The translations under genes were made by a program, and so were the position numbers. This document shows positions 19,717-29,091 of a stretch of 64,000 nucleotides of DNA, in pieces. The notes beneath the pieces were generated by a model. It saw only the letters and a program-made list of their open reading frames with translations. It was not told the origin of the DNA and searched no databases. Origin of the DNA: Fluviicola chungangensis (GTDB lineage: Bacteria; Bacteroidota; Bacteroidia; Flavobacteriales_D; Crocinitomicaceae); assembly GCF_007558725.1 (NCBI RefSeq), contig NZ_VLPL01000003.1, positions 248,001 through 312,000 on the forward strand, given 5' to 3'. How positions within the stretch are numbered: position 1 is the first letter of the stretch; every line of letters begins with the position of its first letter.

Positions 19717-20649
19717 ATGAAAAATAGATTCATACTCATAGCATTGATTAGTTTAGGTGTAAACCAATCACATGCACAGCAACAAGCAGCATATACGCAT
19801 TATATGTACAATACGCTCGTGATAAATCCGGCATACGCAGGAAGCAGGGACGCACTCACATTTACGGCATTGGGAAGATTTCAATGGGTCGGATTTAAAG
19901 GTGCACCTACCACACAAACGTTTACGGTTCATACACCGATCGCTAAAAAGAATATCGGTCTTGGGTTGAGTTTTATGAACGATAAAATCGGTCCGACAAA
20001 TAACACGGCGGTAAACGTCGATTTTGCTTATCGGCTGAGGCTTTCGGAAAAAGCACGTTTGTGTTTCGGGATCAATGGCGGATTTAACAGTTTTTCTGCA
20101 GATGTAAATTCCCTGACACTGGCAGATCCGTCGGATGCAGCGTTTATGGAAAACAGAAGGGGGAAAATGATCCCGAGTTTGGGTGCCGGAATTTATTTCC
20201 AAATGCCGAATTTTTATGTAGGGGCATCTGTCCCTTCTATCTTGGAAAACAGCCTGTTCGCAACCGGAACGAGTAACTCGATGGATATTTCGAAAGAAAG
20301 AAGACATTACTACTTTGTTGCAGGCGCCGTATTCGCCATTTCACCATCTGTGAAGTTCAAACCGACGGTGTTGGGTAAGCTGGTGCAAAATGCTCCCTTC
20401 CAGATCGATGTTACCGGAACATTCATGCTGAGAAATTTGATCGATCTTGGAATCATGTACCGAACCGGTGACGGAGTCGGCGCATTGGTTGGTGTGCATA
20501 TTTCCAAACAACTGCTCTTCGGCTATTCTTTCGATTGGTCGACTGGAGTCCGAACCGGAAAATTTAACGGGGGAAGTCACGAGATTATGTTACGATATGA
20601 TCTGCTATTTAACAACGATGAGAAAATTAAGTCACCTAGATACTTCTAA
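19717..20649 (+). CDS. PorP/SprF family type IX secretion protein
   Basis: A 310-residue protein with a signal peptide (cleavage near SHAQQQ, about residue 21). The family signature QQAAYTHYMYNTLVINPAYAGSRD is followed by barrel-like strands and the ending GSHEIMLRYDL. PorP/SprF proteins help T9SS type B cargo reach or stay on the cell surface. It lies 92 bp after the giant adhesin and 1 bp before the OmpA-family gene. It is clearly the same family as the protein at 987-2027 but only distantly similar, so each probably serves its own adhesin. Confidence 0.92.
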   Translation: MKNRFILIALISLGVNQSHAQQQAAYTHYMYNTLVINPAYAGSRDALTFTALGRFQWVGFKGAPTTQTFTVHTPIAKKNIGLGLSFMNDKIGPTNNTAVNVDFAYRLRLSEKARLCFGINGGFNSFSADVNSLTLADPSDAAFMENRRGKMIPSLGAGIYFQMPNFYVGASVPSILENSLFATGTSNSMDISKERRHYYFVAGAVFAISPSVKFKPTVLGKLVQNAPFQIDVTGTFMLRNLIDLGIMYRTGDGVGALVGVHISKQLLFGYSFDWSTGVRTGKFNGGSHEIMLRYDLLFNNDEKIKSPRYF

Positions 20650-20650
20650 T

Positions 20651-22855
20651 ATGAAAAGAACCATACTATTTGCTGTTTCATGCTTCGTGATAAGTTGGGT
20701 GACAGCGCAGGAAAAGAACGAAATAATCGGTACCGGTCAATTAAATGATTTCGATTATTTTGCATCGGTCAGTACACTTGAAAAAGTAAAAGACAAAGAT
20801 GCCGGTGTACTTCGTAAACTGGCAGTGGGATATGATATGATCGGGAACTACGCAAACGCAGAAGCATGCTATGCCGCTATTTGTAAACGCGCAGACCGTA
20901 TTCCGGACGATCACTTGCAATATGCACGTATGTTGATGAAGAATCAAAAATATACGGAAGCGGAGGCGCAATTGAGAATTTATTCGGAATTGAATCCGAA
21001 GGACAGTGAAATGGATCGTTTTAAATTGTTGAACGAATCATTGACCAAGTTTTCTACTCAGGGAGTTGCTATAAAGGTCCAAAATGCTCCGTTCAATACG
21101 GAACAAGAGGATTTTGGACCGGCAATCCACAATGGGAAATTGTATTTCACTTCATCGCGGAGAAAGAGTGAGGCGGTGAACAGGACCTGGCTGGGGAACC
21201 GGTTGTCCTTTCTGGATTTGTATACGGCAGATATCAATCCTTCGGATAATAACATATCCAATATTCAAGCCATCAAAAACAAGAAGGTAAACAAGAAATA
21301 CCACGAAGGCCCGGTAGCCTTTTCACCGGATGGAAAACAGGCTTTTATTACCCGGAATAATTATACGGAAAAGGCGGTGGACGGGACAAGGCATTTTTCC
21401 TTGTTTGTTTCCAACCTGGAAGGAGCAACCTGGTCTGAACCTGTACCGATTGTTTTTAACAGTACAGATTATAGCGTAGGACATGCCACCCTTTCTCCGG
21501 ATGGAAAAACCTTGTTTTTTGCTTCTGATATGCCCGGTGGAAAAGGAGGAGTGGATATTTACCGTTCCAAATGGCAGGACGGGAATTGGTCTGTTCCGGA
21601 AAACATGGCTTCGATCAATACGAGCGGTGATGAAATGTTTCCGTTTTTCCATGAATCAGGGGTTTTCTTTTTCTCCTCCGATGGCTATGCAGGTTATGGA
21701 GGGTTGGATATCTTTGTGGGACAATACAAAGATGACGACATCAAACAAACCCGGAATGTAGGTGCACCGTTCAATTCTTCAGGAGATGATTTCTCCGTGT
21801 GGATGAACAAAGACGCCAAATCAGGAATGTTCTCTTCGAACAGAGCCGGAGGGAAAGGGAACGATGATTTGTATACCTATACCATGGACAAACCATTCAC
21901 CTTTTCACGGATAATTAAAATTACCGTGAAGGATGAGAAAGGGAATAAGCTGACAGGTGTTCAGATCAACTTAAAAGATGCTTCGGGTAAAGATCTTGGA
22001 ACACTCACATCTGATGAAAATGCGGAAGCAAAATATGAAACACCCGAAACCGGTTCTTTTAATTTCGCCGGATCGAAAAAGGACTACTTTGAAGCGGGCG
22101 GAAGTGTCGCGGTAACTGACGAATCTCCGGAGATGTTAGTTGCTGAACTGGTCCTGGAAAAAGATCCGGGGTTCATGCTTTTGGTACAGGTGTTGGATAA
22201 AAAATCGAGTGCCGCTCTGGATAGCGTAAAGGTGACACTGATCAATAACATGACCGGCAAGGAAGAAGGTGTTTTCTATACCAATAAAGATGGTCAGATC
22301 AAACGACCGATCTATGACAAGAAGTTAAATGACCGCGTTTCTTACAACATCCGCCTGGAGAAAAAAGGGTATTTACCGAAAGGAACAACTTATAACAAAG
22401 AGCTGACTGCTCCGGGAGTTTACGATGTTTCGAAAGATCTTCCCCTGAAGCTGGAAAAAATGGAAGTAGGAACGGATCTGGCAAAAGCAATCGATCTGAA
22501 ACCAATTTACTTTGATTTGGCAAAATACAACATTCGTCCGGATGCAGCATTAGAGTTGGATAAGATCGTAGCAATCATGAACGAGTTCCCGACCATGGTG
22601 GTTGAATTGGGGTCTCACACGGATTGCAGGGGAACGGCGGCGAAGAACCTGGAGCTTTCCCAAAAAAGAGCAGATGCTTCGGCAGAATACATCAAAGCTC
22701 GTATTAAAGATCCTTGGAGAATTTCCGGAAAAGGGTACGGAGAATCAAAAATAATCAATGGTTGTACCTGCGAAGGACCGAAAAAACAACCGAAGTATAC
22801 CGAAGCGCAACATGCAGTGAATCGTAGAACAGAATTCCTGGTAGTGAAGATTTAA
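20651..22855 (+). CDS. OmpA-family protein with TPR, beta-propeller (PD40) and carboxypeptidase-regulatory-like domains
   Basis: Read from the ATG at 20651, 1 bp after the PorP/SprF stop, giving 734 residues; an upstream in-frame extension would overlap that gene by 200 bp and is rejected. Signal peptide about 1-19. TPR-like helices (about 35-130) lead into PD40/WD40-like blades (about 140-420, e.g. PVAFSPDGKQAFI, HATLSPDGKTLFFASD), two CarboxypepD-reg-like modules (about 421-500 and 507-600), and an OmpA peptidoglycan-binding domain (about 614-734; YFDLAKYNIRPDAALELD, ELGSHTDCRG). It matches the PorE/SprE-neighbour type seen with PorP in T9SS loci and may tie the secreted adhesin complex to peptidoglycan. 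Confidence 0.9.
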   Translation: MKRTILFAVSCFVISWVTAQEKNEIIGTGQLNDFDYFASVSTLEKVKDKDAGVLRKLAVGYDMIGNYANAEACYAAICKRADRIPDDHLQYARMLMKNQKYTEAEAQLRIYSELNPKDSEMDRFKLLNESLTKFSTQGVAIKVQNAPFNTEQEDFGPAIHNGKLYFTSSRRKSEAVNRTWLGNRLSFLDLYTADINPSDNNISNIQAIKNKKVNKKYHEGPVAFSPDGKQAFITRNNYTEKAVDGTRHFSLFVSNLEGATWSEPVPIVFNSTDYSVGHATLSPDGKTLFFASDMPGGKGGVDIYRSKWQDGNWSVPENMASINTSGDEMFPFFHESGVFFFSSDGYAGYGGLDIFVGQYKDDDIKQTRNVGAPFNSSGDDFSVWMNKDAKSGMFSSNRAGGKGNDDLYTYTMDKPFTFSRIIKITVKDEKGNKLTGVQINLKDASGKDLGTLTSDENAEAKYETPETGSFNFAGSKKDYFEAGGSVAVTDESPEMLVAELVLEKDPGFMLLVQVLDKKSSAALDSVKVTLINNMTGKEEGVFYTNKDGQIKRPIYDKKLNDRVSYNIRLEKKGYLPKGTTYNKELTAPGVYDVSKDLPLKLEKMEVGTDLAKAIDLKPIYFDLAKYNIRPDAALELDKIVAIMNEFPTMVVELGSHTDCRGTAAKNLELSQKRADASAEYIKARIKDPWRISGKGYGESKIINGCTCEGPKKQPKYTEAQHAVNRRTEFLVVKI

Positions 22856-22888
22856 CATTGGTGTCAAAGACAAGGTTTAATTAATAGG

Positions 22889-22921
22889 AGCCCCTTCGAA
22901 TCGTATTCGGAGGGGCTTTTT
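22889..22921 (+). terminator. Rho-independent terminator of the adhesin-PorP-OmpA operon
   Basis: AGCCCCTTCGAAT and ATTCGGAGGGGCT form a 13-bp stem (one G-U pair) around a 3-nt loop, followed by a T run. It lies 33 bp after the OmpA-family stop. Confidence 0.9.
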
Positions 22922-23194
22922 CATTGGATCCCTTGTTTTTATGTGTCGTAGCCTGAAGTTTTTTCATTCGAAAGCGACTCGAAATAGTTAAAAATTAGTT
23001 GAATAATTAAATAAATGTAAACTTTAAAACAAAAATTGCGAACGAATTGTGAATTTATTACTGGTTGAAGCGAATTAGTTTATTAACATCTATTCACCTG
23101 ATAATCAATTAGTTAATCAATTTTAGATTGATTTGATGCTTCGTTAAATCAGTTTGTTTTCCGGGTTATCTTTACATTCAGATTCAACATACCC

Positions 23195-23225
23195 TTGTGA
23201 GGGTATATTTAATATATTATATTTC
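23195..23225 (+). promoter_or_regulatory. Possible promoter of a small RNA
   Basis: TTG at 23195-23197, then 20 bp, then TATATTTC at 23218-23225, one base off TAnnTTTG. Spacing is as expected for the Bacteroidota vegetative sigma factor. The TTG overlaps the loop of the hairpin at 23189-23206. Confidence 0.35.
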
Positions 23226-23231
23226 GCTAAA

Positions 23232-23425
23232 GATCCCTAAAAAGGGGTTTTATATAGGGAGTGATTTTGATTTGTTACAACTGCACAAATCAATAAAAAA
23301 GATATCGAGTAACATGCTGCTCACAACATGAAATATGCGTTGCTCAAAAGATGCTCTTACGCAAGAGTTAGTTAGGTTAAGTTGTAGTAGAGAAGCCCAT
23401 CGAACATTATTCGATGGGCTTCTTT
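23232..23425 (+). ncRNA. Candidate small non-coding RNA
   Basis: Between the possible promoter at 23195-23225 and the terminator-like hairpin at 23392-23422 lies about 190 nt with no convincing reading frame but several pairings: CCCT-aaaa-AGGG near 23235, CTCTT-acgc-AAGAG at 23354-23367, and the final 13-bp stem. No known RNA family (tmRNA, 6S, SRP, RNase P) is recognised. This is inference from layout only. Confidence 0.3.
23392..23425 (+). terminator. Strong hairpin terminator
   Basis: GAAGCCCATCGAA and TTCGATGGGCTTC form a perfect 13-bp stem with a 5-nt loop, followed by TTTAC on the plus strand. It may also serve uvrA on the minus strand, although that side lacks a U run. Confidence 0.75.
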
Positions 23426-23485
23426 ACATATATAGATTGGTTTCTAACACAAGTCTCCCGGTCCTCTTAGTTTGCAATTTATATT

Positions 23486-26332
23486 TTAGTTCTTCAATCC
23501 TTTTCGCAACTTCTCCATATGCTCCATCTCCATTTTCAGGTATTTGGCTGTATGGGAAACGTCTGTATATTTTTTAATGATTTCTTCCGGAGTTCCGGTG
23601 CAGACAATATTTCCGCCACCACGACCACCTTCCGGACCAACGTCAATAATATGATCAGCGACCTTTACAATGTCCAGGTTGTGTTCAATCACCAAAACCG
23701 TATTTCCGTCATCTACCAGGCGCTGCAATACTTCGATCAGCATACGGATATCTTCAAAATGCAACCCGGTACTCGGTTCGTCCAGGATGTAAATCGTATT
23801 TCCTGTTCCGCGTTTGGTTAGTTCACCTGCCAGTTTGATACGCTGCGCCTCACCACCGCTTACGGTTGTGGAAGGCTGTCCCAATTTGATATAACCCAAT
23901 CCGACCGAGTTTAAAGTTTCCAGTACCCGGTGAATCTTCGGAACATTTTCGAAGAAAACAACGGCGTCTTCAATCGTCATTTCCAATACATCATTGATGG
24001 ATTTTCCTTTGTAACGTACTTCCAATGTTTCGCGGTTGTAGCGTTTTCCGTTACAGGTTTCGCATTCCACGTATACATCCGGGAGGAAGTTCATCTCGAT
24101 CACCTTCAATCCGCCTCCGCCACAGGTATCACAGCGTCCGCCTGCTACGTTGAAGGAGAATCTTCCGGCTTTGTACCCGCGGATTTGTGCCTCCGGAAGT
24201 GCTGCAAACAAGGAACGGATCTCCGTGAATACATTCGTATAGGTTGCCGGATTACTGCGCGGAGTTCTTCCGATCGGACTTTGGTCGATCTCAATTACTT
24301 TATCCAAATGCTCCAGTCCTTCAATTTTCTTGTAAGGCATGGGTTTCTTCACTCCATTGTAAATATGTGCATTCAGAATAGGATAAAGCGTATGGTTGAT
24401 CAGGGTAGATTTTCCGCTTCCCGAAACACCGGTTACACAGGTCAGTGTTCCCAACGGGATCGTCAGATCTGCGTTTTTCAAGTTGTTCCCTGAAGCACCT
24501 TTTAATACCAGCTTCTTCCCGTTCCCTTTCCGGCGTTTTTTCGGAATTTCAATTTCCAGTTCGCCTTTCAAATATTTCGTAGTGATAGAATCTTTGGATA
24601 CCAGCTCGTTGAATGGCGCTGCATTCACAATTTCGCCGCCATGGACACCCGCTCCCGGGCCGATATCGACTACAAAATCCGCAGCTTCCATCATTTCCCG
24701 GTCGTGCTCAACGACGATGACCGAATTTCCGCCGTCACGTAACCGTTTCAGGGAGTTGATCAGGCGTGTATTGTCCCGTTGATGTAGTCCGATACTGGGT
24801 TCGTCCAAAATATACAGTACGTTCATCAGTTCAGATCCTATTTGAGTAGCTAACCGGATGCGTTGTGCTTCTCCGCCCGACAAACTTCTTGCGGAACGAT
24901 GCAGGGTCAGGTATTCCAGCCCGACTTCCAAAATGAATCGCACACGTGCACGGATTTCTTTCAGAATTTCCGTTCCGATAACCTGCTGTTCGCTGTTTAA
25001 TGAATCTTCGATGTTTTCCAGCCAAAGAGCCAGTTCCTGGATGTCTAGTGTAGCCACTTCTCCCAGTGTTTTTTCATTCACTTTGAAATGAAGTGCTTCT
25101 TTTTTCAGGCGTGCTCCATGACATTCCGGGCAGGTAATTTTATTCATAAAACTTTGTGCCCATCGTTGGATTCCTGCTGTACTTTCTTCCGCATGACGAG
25201 CCATAAAGTTCCCGAGTCCTTCAAATTGAATGGTTGCCTCTTTGCCGCTTTGCTCTAATCCTTCGTTTCCGTTTAGGATCACATGGATCAGGTCATCGGG
25301 AAGGTCTTCGATAGGAGTGTTAATGGTATATCCTTCCTGTTGGAGAAAGGATTCAATGCGATCAAAGAACCAGTTACGTTTGTATTCTCCAATGGGAGCC
25401 AGTCCCCCTTTTTTGATGCTTAATTTCGGATTTGGAATGACCTTTTCGCGATCGATCTCAGAAATTTCTCCTAATCCGACACAGGTAGGGCAAGCTCCAT
25501 AGGGTGAATTGAATGAAAATAGGTTCGGTTCCGGTTCCGGGTAGGAGATACCGGTTGTAGGACACATGAGCAGGCGTGAAAAATGACGCACCTGGTTTGT
25601 CTCAAAATCCTGGATCATCATACTTTTCCCACCATGTTTCATGGCGGTTGTAATGGCGTCGTATAATCGTTTGCGGTCATCCGCTTTTACCTGGATCCGG
25701 TCAATAACAATCTCAATATCGTGGATTTTATAACGGTCCAAACGCATTCCTTTGGTAATCTCCTGGATTTCTCCGTCGATCCGGACTTTGGAGTAACCCA
25801 TTTTGCCGATCTGTTCGAATAATTCCCTGTAATGCCCCTTTCGGCCTTTGATCTTGGGAGCAAGGATCAGTACTTTCTTTCCGTCGAATTGCCCGATGAT
25901 CAAATCGGTGATCTGGTCATCCGAATATTTGACCATTTGTTCTCCTGTTTCGTAGGAGTATGCTGTTCCGATCCGTGCATAAAGCAAACGCATGAAATCG
26001 TAAATTTCAGTAATGGTGCCGACCGTAGACCGCGGACTTCTGGAAACTGTTTTTTGTTCGATCGAGATCACGGGACTCAAACCGTTGATTTTATCCACAT
26101 CGGGGCGTTCCATTCCGCCGAGGAACTGTCTGGCGTAAGATGAGAAGGTTTCAATATACCTGCGCTGGCCTTCAGCGAAAATCGTATCGAATGCAAGTGA
26201 AGATTTCCCGCTTCCGCTTAAACCTGTAAAAACAACGAGTTTGTCTCTGGGGATTTCTAAATGGATGTCTTTTAAATTGTGTTCTCTGGCTCCGTAGACT
26301 TCAATTGTTTTTGTTTGTTCGTCAAAACTCAT
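23486..26332 (-). CDS. uvrA: Excinuclease ABC subunit A
   Basis: A 948-residue UvrA of standard length. Two ABC ATPase modules: Walker A GLSGSGKS at 37-44 and [10 protein letters not shown] in the second half, each with an ABC signature ([13 protein letters not shown] and [13 protein letters not shown]) and a Walker B followed by [10 protein letters not shown] or [10 protein letters not shown]. The zinc modules show CPTT...CPTC, CPEC and CDTCGGGG...CETCNG. UvrA scans DNA for bulky lesions and loads UvrB in nucleotide-excision repair. It is monocistronic here. No Bacteroidota promoter box is clear upstream of the ATG at 26332. Confidence 0.97.
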   Translation of the reverse strand: MSFDEQTKTIEVYGAREHNLKDIHLEIPRDKLVVFTGLSGSGKSSLAFDTIFAEGQRRYIETFSSYARQFLGGMERPDVDKINGLSPVISIEQKTVSRSPRSTVGTITEIYDFMRLLYARIGTAYSYETGEQMVKYSDDQITDLIIGQFDGKKVLILAPKIKGRKGHYRELFEQIGKMGYSKVRIDGEIQEITKGMRLDRYKIHDIEIVIDRIQVKADDRKRLYDAITTAMKHGGKSMMIQDFETNQVRHFSRLLMCPTTGISYPEPEPNLFSFNSPYGACPTCVGLGEISEIDREKVIPNPKLSIKKGGLAPIGEYKRNWFFDRIESFLQQEGYTINTPIEDLPDDLIHVILNGNEGLEQSGKEATIQFEGLGNFMARHAEESTAGIQRWAQSFMNKITCPECHGARLKKEALHFKVNEKTLGEVATLDIQELALWLENIEDSLNSEQQVIGTEILKEIRARVRFILEVGLEYLTLHRSARSLSGGEAQRIRLATQIGSELMNVLYILDEPSIGLHQRDNTRLINSLKRLRDGGNSVIVVEHDREMMEAADFVVDIGPGAGVHGGEIVNAAPFNELVSKDSITTKYLKGELEIEIPKKRRKGNGKKLVLKGASGNNLKNADLTIPLGTLTCVTGVSGSGKSTLINHTLYPILNAHIYNGVKKPMPYKKIEGLEHLDKVIEIDQSPIGRTPRSNPATYTNVFTEIRSLFAALPEAQIRGYKAGRFSFNVAGGRCDTCGGGGLKVIEMNFLPDVYVECETCNGKRYNRETLEVRYKGKSINDVLEMTIEDAVVFFENVPKIHRVLETLNSVGLGYIKLGQPSTTVSGGEAQRIKLAGELTKRGTGNTIYILDEPSTGLHFEDIRMLIEVLQRLVDDGNTVLVIEHNLDIVKVADHIIDVGPEGGRGGGNIVCTGTPEEIIKKYTDVSHTAKYLKMEMEHMEKLRKGLKN

Positions 26333-26395
26333 GTCAGAATATGTATAATCTTTATTTTAATATATTTTGATTCAAATAGTTCAAGAGGTTGAAAG

Positions 26396-26413
26396 TCCCG
26401 ATAGCTATCGGGA
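26396..26413. repeat. 18-bp perfect palindrome TCCCGATAGCTATCGGGA
   Basis: A perfect loop-less palindrome in the gap between uvrA and the lytic transglycosylase gene. From memory, CCGATAGCTATCGG-type palindromes recur between genes in many Bacteroidota; only this copy was found in the window. Confidence 0.7.
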
Positions 26414-26510
26414 TCAAAAGTTTAATGGTATCTGAACCTTTTAATTTTAAACCTGTTCCCGTTCTTGCTGAAAAATTTCAAGTCATCTGTCTTTTGCCTA
26501 AACGCTAAAA

Positions 26511-27437
26511 TTATTTGTACGCACCATAAGGTTTCAGATTTTCGGAGGCCGCAGGTAAAAGAAGGGTGAATTTCGCTCCTTTTTTAACGGTCAATTTGGT
26601 CGTCTTTAACCAAGGGTTTAATTTACGAAGAATTTTAATATTAATGCCCTGGTCATTTGCCCAAAGTGCCAGGTTCGGAATACTTTCTTCAACAATTACT
26701 TTTTGAATATGAAACGGCTCGTACAATTCCATTTTTTCGGGATAGAATCCGTAAGCTTCCGGGTTTTCGTAAATTAATTTCGTAGCCAAAAGCCGGAAAA
26801 CATACCTTCCCGTTTCACTGTTTTGATACGTGTCGAAATAATGCTCGGTTTTTTGCCACTCCATATCTTCGATGACGCCGCCAACACCACGGTTATAAGC
26901 TGCTGTGGTCATTACCCAATCGTTTAGTGTCCGGTAGGCATCTTTTAAATAGCGACAAGCGGCTCGGGTACTTTTTTCAATGTTCAAACGTTCGTCGATT
27001 TCCGCATTCATCTCCAGGTTATACAATTTGGCTGTTGCGGGCATAAATTGCCAGAATCCCTGAGCACCGACCGGTGAAACGGCTTGCTGCAAATTACTTT
27101 CAATAATTGCCAGGTATTTAAAATCATCCGGAACGCCTTCTTCTTTCAGGATACGTTCAATTTCGGGGAAATAGCGATGTGCCCTTTTGATCGCCCCGAT
27201 CCACGCACTCTGGTAATAAGCTGTTATGAGTACTTCCCGGTCCAAACGTTCACGCAAGTCTTCGTCCTGCAGGTTGATCGTTGTACCTGCAAACTCCATA
27301 CTTTGCGGCAGATCCGGGAAAATAACGGCGGATGAGGCAAGCACTTCCTTGTGCTTAGCCTCTTTTTTACGTTCTATTGTTTCGCTCCGGCAGGAAGCCA
27401 AAAGCCCAACAATGAATAAAAGGAATATCTTGTTCAT
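26511..27437 (-). CDS. MltD-like lytic transglycosylase lipoprotein
   Basis: A 308-residue protein with a lipoprotein signal (LLASC, Cys16). The SLT domain shows FKYLAIIESNLQQ (the E in IIES is the catalytic acid), SPVGAQGFWQFMPATA, and TTAAYNRGVGGV. It cleaves the MurNAc-GlcNAc bond of peptidoglycan to leave a 1,6-anhydro end. The C-terminus (ESIPNLALWANDQGINIKILRKLNPWL) is a LysM-like peptidoglycan-binding segment, as in MltD. The gene follows the polysaccharide cluster by 34 bp but has its own -7 box, so it may be only partly co-transcribed. Confidence 0.87.
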   Translation of the reverse strand: MNKIFLLFIVGLLASCRSETIERKKEAKHKEVLASSAVIFPDLPQSMEFAGTTINLQDEDLRERLDREVLITAYYQSAWIGAIKRAHRYFPEIERILKEEGVPDDFKYLAIIESNLQQAVSPVGAQGFWQFMPATAKLYNLEMNAEIDERLNIEKSTRAACRYLKDAYRTLNDWVMTTAAYNRGVGGVIEDMEWQKTEHYFDTYQNSETGRYVFRLLATKLIYENPEAYGFYPEKMELYEPFHIQKVIVEESIPNLALWANDQGINIKILRKLNPWLKTTKLTVKKGAKFTLLLPAASENLKPYGAYK

Positions 27438-27457
27438 GCCATGCAGTTAAAGCACTG

Positions 27458-27465
27458 CAAAATTA
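27458..27465 (-). promoter_or_regulatory. Putative -7 box of the lytic transglycosylase gene
   Basis: The minus strand reads TAATTTTG (TAnnTTTG) in the 34-bp gap, 20 bp before the ATG. A weak TTAT lies about 19 bp further upstream. Confidence 0.4.
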
Positions 27466-27471
27466 AGCAAT

Positions 27472-28536
27472 CTACCTCTTGTGAATAAGTGTGTTACGGT
27501 ATAAAACGAAAAATACAGCAAAAAAGTAGCTTGTGAGGAAGAAGGACATCCACGGATTGCCCATTTTTGCAAATACCACCGCAAGAATTGTAACCAAGGT
27601 CGCCATGAGTCCGATCCCAAGAAAAACGATCCAGACCTGCCGGTCGTTCAAGCCGGAATAAACCAAATGGTGTGTTGTATGATCTTTTCCGCCGACCATC
27701 GGAGATTTTCCTTTTCTCAAACGGTTGATCACAACAGTCAGCGTATCCGAAATAGCGGGAGTAAAAGCAATCAGGGTTATGGCGCCTCCCGTTAAGGGAT
27801 TCAAATGCGTATTGTTCCCGATATTCCACAATTCATGAATCGAAAAGAAAGCAACAAATAATCCGATAAACTGGCTTCCCGCATCACCCATAAATAATTT
27901 CGAAGGGTAAATGTTGTAGCCCAGGAAACCGATGATTGCACCGATCTGAATGAGCATCGTCAGTGTCCAGATGTTCATGTTCCAGTCAAAAAGAATAATG
28001 TTGCTTGCCAAACAGGAAATCAGCAGGAACAACGCAGTAGTTCCGGTAATTCCATCCATATTGTCGAGCATGTTCAGGGAGTTCATCATGGCTACTACCC
28101 ATGTTATTGTGATAAAGGCATTGACCCAATAAATTCCGGTCAGTTCGATCATGTTGTGCGTATAGATGAAGATCACCCCGCACAGAATCTGTACAAATAA
28201 TTTGATAAAAGGTCTGGTATTATATGCATCATCTGCAAGCCCCATAATGAAGGAAATGGTTGCTGCTGTCATCAATCCGACAAATTGCCGGTTTTGAAAG
28301 ATGTTTTCATTGCTGAAAATGATGGAGTAGGCAACTGTTCCGAAAAAGAAGGCAACAAAAAAACCGATTCCTCCCAAAGAGGGTTTCGATTCATTTGCCC
28401 AACGAACGGTTACATCATTCTTGTTCCGGATTCCCAGGCTTTGAGAAAAACGTAAAAGGATTCCGTTAGAGACGTAACTCATGATAATTCCCATAATCAG
28501 GAACCCTATACAAGCCAAAGTTATTTCGTACGTCAT
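27472..28536 (-). CDS. WecA/MraY-family undecaprenyl-phosphate sugar-1-phosphate transferase
   Basis: A 354-residue polytopic membrane protein with about ten hydrophobic segments. Conserved blocks are FIMGLADDAYNT (the DD pair near residue 100), NMLDNMDGITGTT, MGDAGSQFIGL and the HH-type loop GGKDHTTHH. These residues coordinate magnesium and the nucleotide sugar. The enzyme moves a GlcNAc-1-P-like sugar onto undecaprenyl phosphate and so starts a surface polysaccharide. It ends the minus-strand polysaccharide gene run, 6 bp after rfbC. The exact sugar is not readable. Confidence 0.9.
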   Translation of the reverse strand: MTYEITLACIGFLIMGIIMSYVSNGILLRFSQSLGIRNKNDVTVRWANESKPSLGGIGFFVAFFFGTVAYSIIFSNENIFQNRQFVGLMTAATISFIMGLADDAYNTRPFIKLFVQILCGVIFIYTHNMIELTGIYWVNAFITITWVVAMMNSLNMLDNMDGITGTTALFLLISCLASNIILFDWNMNIWTLTMLIQIGAIIGFLGYNIYPSKLFMGDAGSQFIGLFVAFFSIHELWNIGNNTHLNPLTGGAITLIAFTPAISDTLTVVINRLRKGKSPMVGGKDHTTHHLVYSGLNDRQVWIVFLGIGLMATLVTILAVVFAKMGNPWMSFFLTSYFFAVFFVLYRNTLIHKR

Positions 28537-28542
28537 CTCAAC

Positions 28543-29091
28543 TTATTCAAATGGAGTTTTAAAATCTGCCAGGAGGATTCCCGAAGTATCTTTTGCAGAT
28601 AAGATCGGATGTGGTTCTCCCCAATGAATGTTTAACGCCGGATCATTCCAAAGGATGCTTCCCTCGCTGGAAGGATGATACCAGTTGGTGCATTTATATT
28701 GAAAGATAGTGTCGTCTTCCAGGGTCAAAAATCCGTGTGCGAAACCCTCCGGAATATATGCCTGGGTTTTGTTTTCTTCACTTAAAATAAAAGAAACGTG
28801 CTGACCATACGTGGGAGAGTGTTTGCGAATATCCAAAGCAACGTCGAGTACTTTTCCTTTAATCACCCGGATCAATTTCCCCTGCGCATGCGGAGGAGCC
28901 TGAAAATGCAAACCCCGCAGTACTCCTTTGGAAGATAAGGATTCATTGTCCTGCACGAAAGAAATTTCAGAACCGATAAAATCATTGAATTTCTTCTGAT
29001 GGAAGGACTCAAAGAAATATCCCCTGTCATCTCCAAAAATAGTGGGTTGTATCAATATTACATCAGCAATTGCTGTACGTTTAAATTCCAT
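28543..29091 (-). CDS. rfbC: dTDP-4-dehydrorhamnose 3,5-epimerase
   Basis: A 182-residue cupin enzyme of normal length. It shows the LRGLHFQ motif with the catalytic histidine, IRVIKGKVLDVALDIR, YIPEGFAHGF, and the YKCTNWYHPSSEGSILWNDP block with the catalytic tyrosine. It makes dTDP-4-keto-L-rhamnose. Its ATG directly follows the stop of the tyrosine-kinase gene. The partner rfbB lies far away at 49964; rfbA and rfbD are not in this window. Confidence 0.93.
   Translation of the reverse strand: MEFKRTAIADVILIQPTIFGDDRGYFFESFHQKKFNDFIGSEISFVQDNESLSSKGVLRGLHFQAPPHAQGKLIRVIKGKVLDVALDIRKHSPTYGQHVSFILSEENKTQAYIPEGFAHGFLTLEDDTIFQYKCTNWYHPSSEGSILWNDPALNIHWGEPHPILSAKDTSGILLADFKTPFE

Larger units (their letters stand above)
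22856..23485. other. Gene-free region with two terminators and a candidate small RNA
   Basis: This 630-bp stretch carries the operon terminator at 22889-22921, an AT-rich section (22930-23160), a perfect 7-bp hairpin ATACCCT-TGTG-AGGGTAT at 23189-23206, then a possible promoter and RNA ending at a second strong hairpin (23392-23422). The only open frame crosses that hairpin and has no family likeness. Confidence 0.6.

Noticed and set aside
23335-23577. Open frame of 80 codons in the gap before uvrA
   Set aside because: It runs through a perfect 13-bp terminator hairpin and into uvrA antisense, and shows no family motif.
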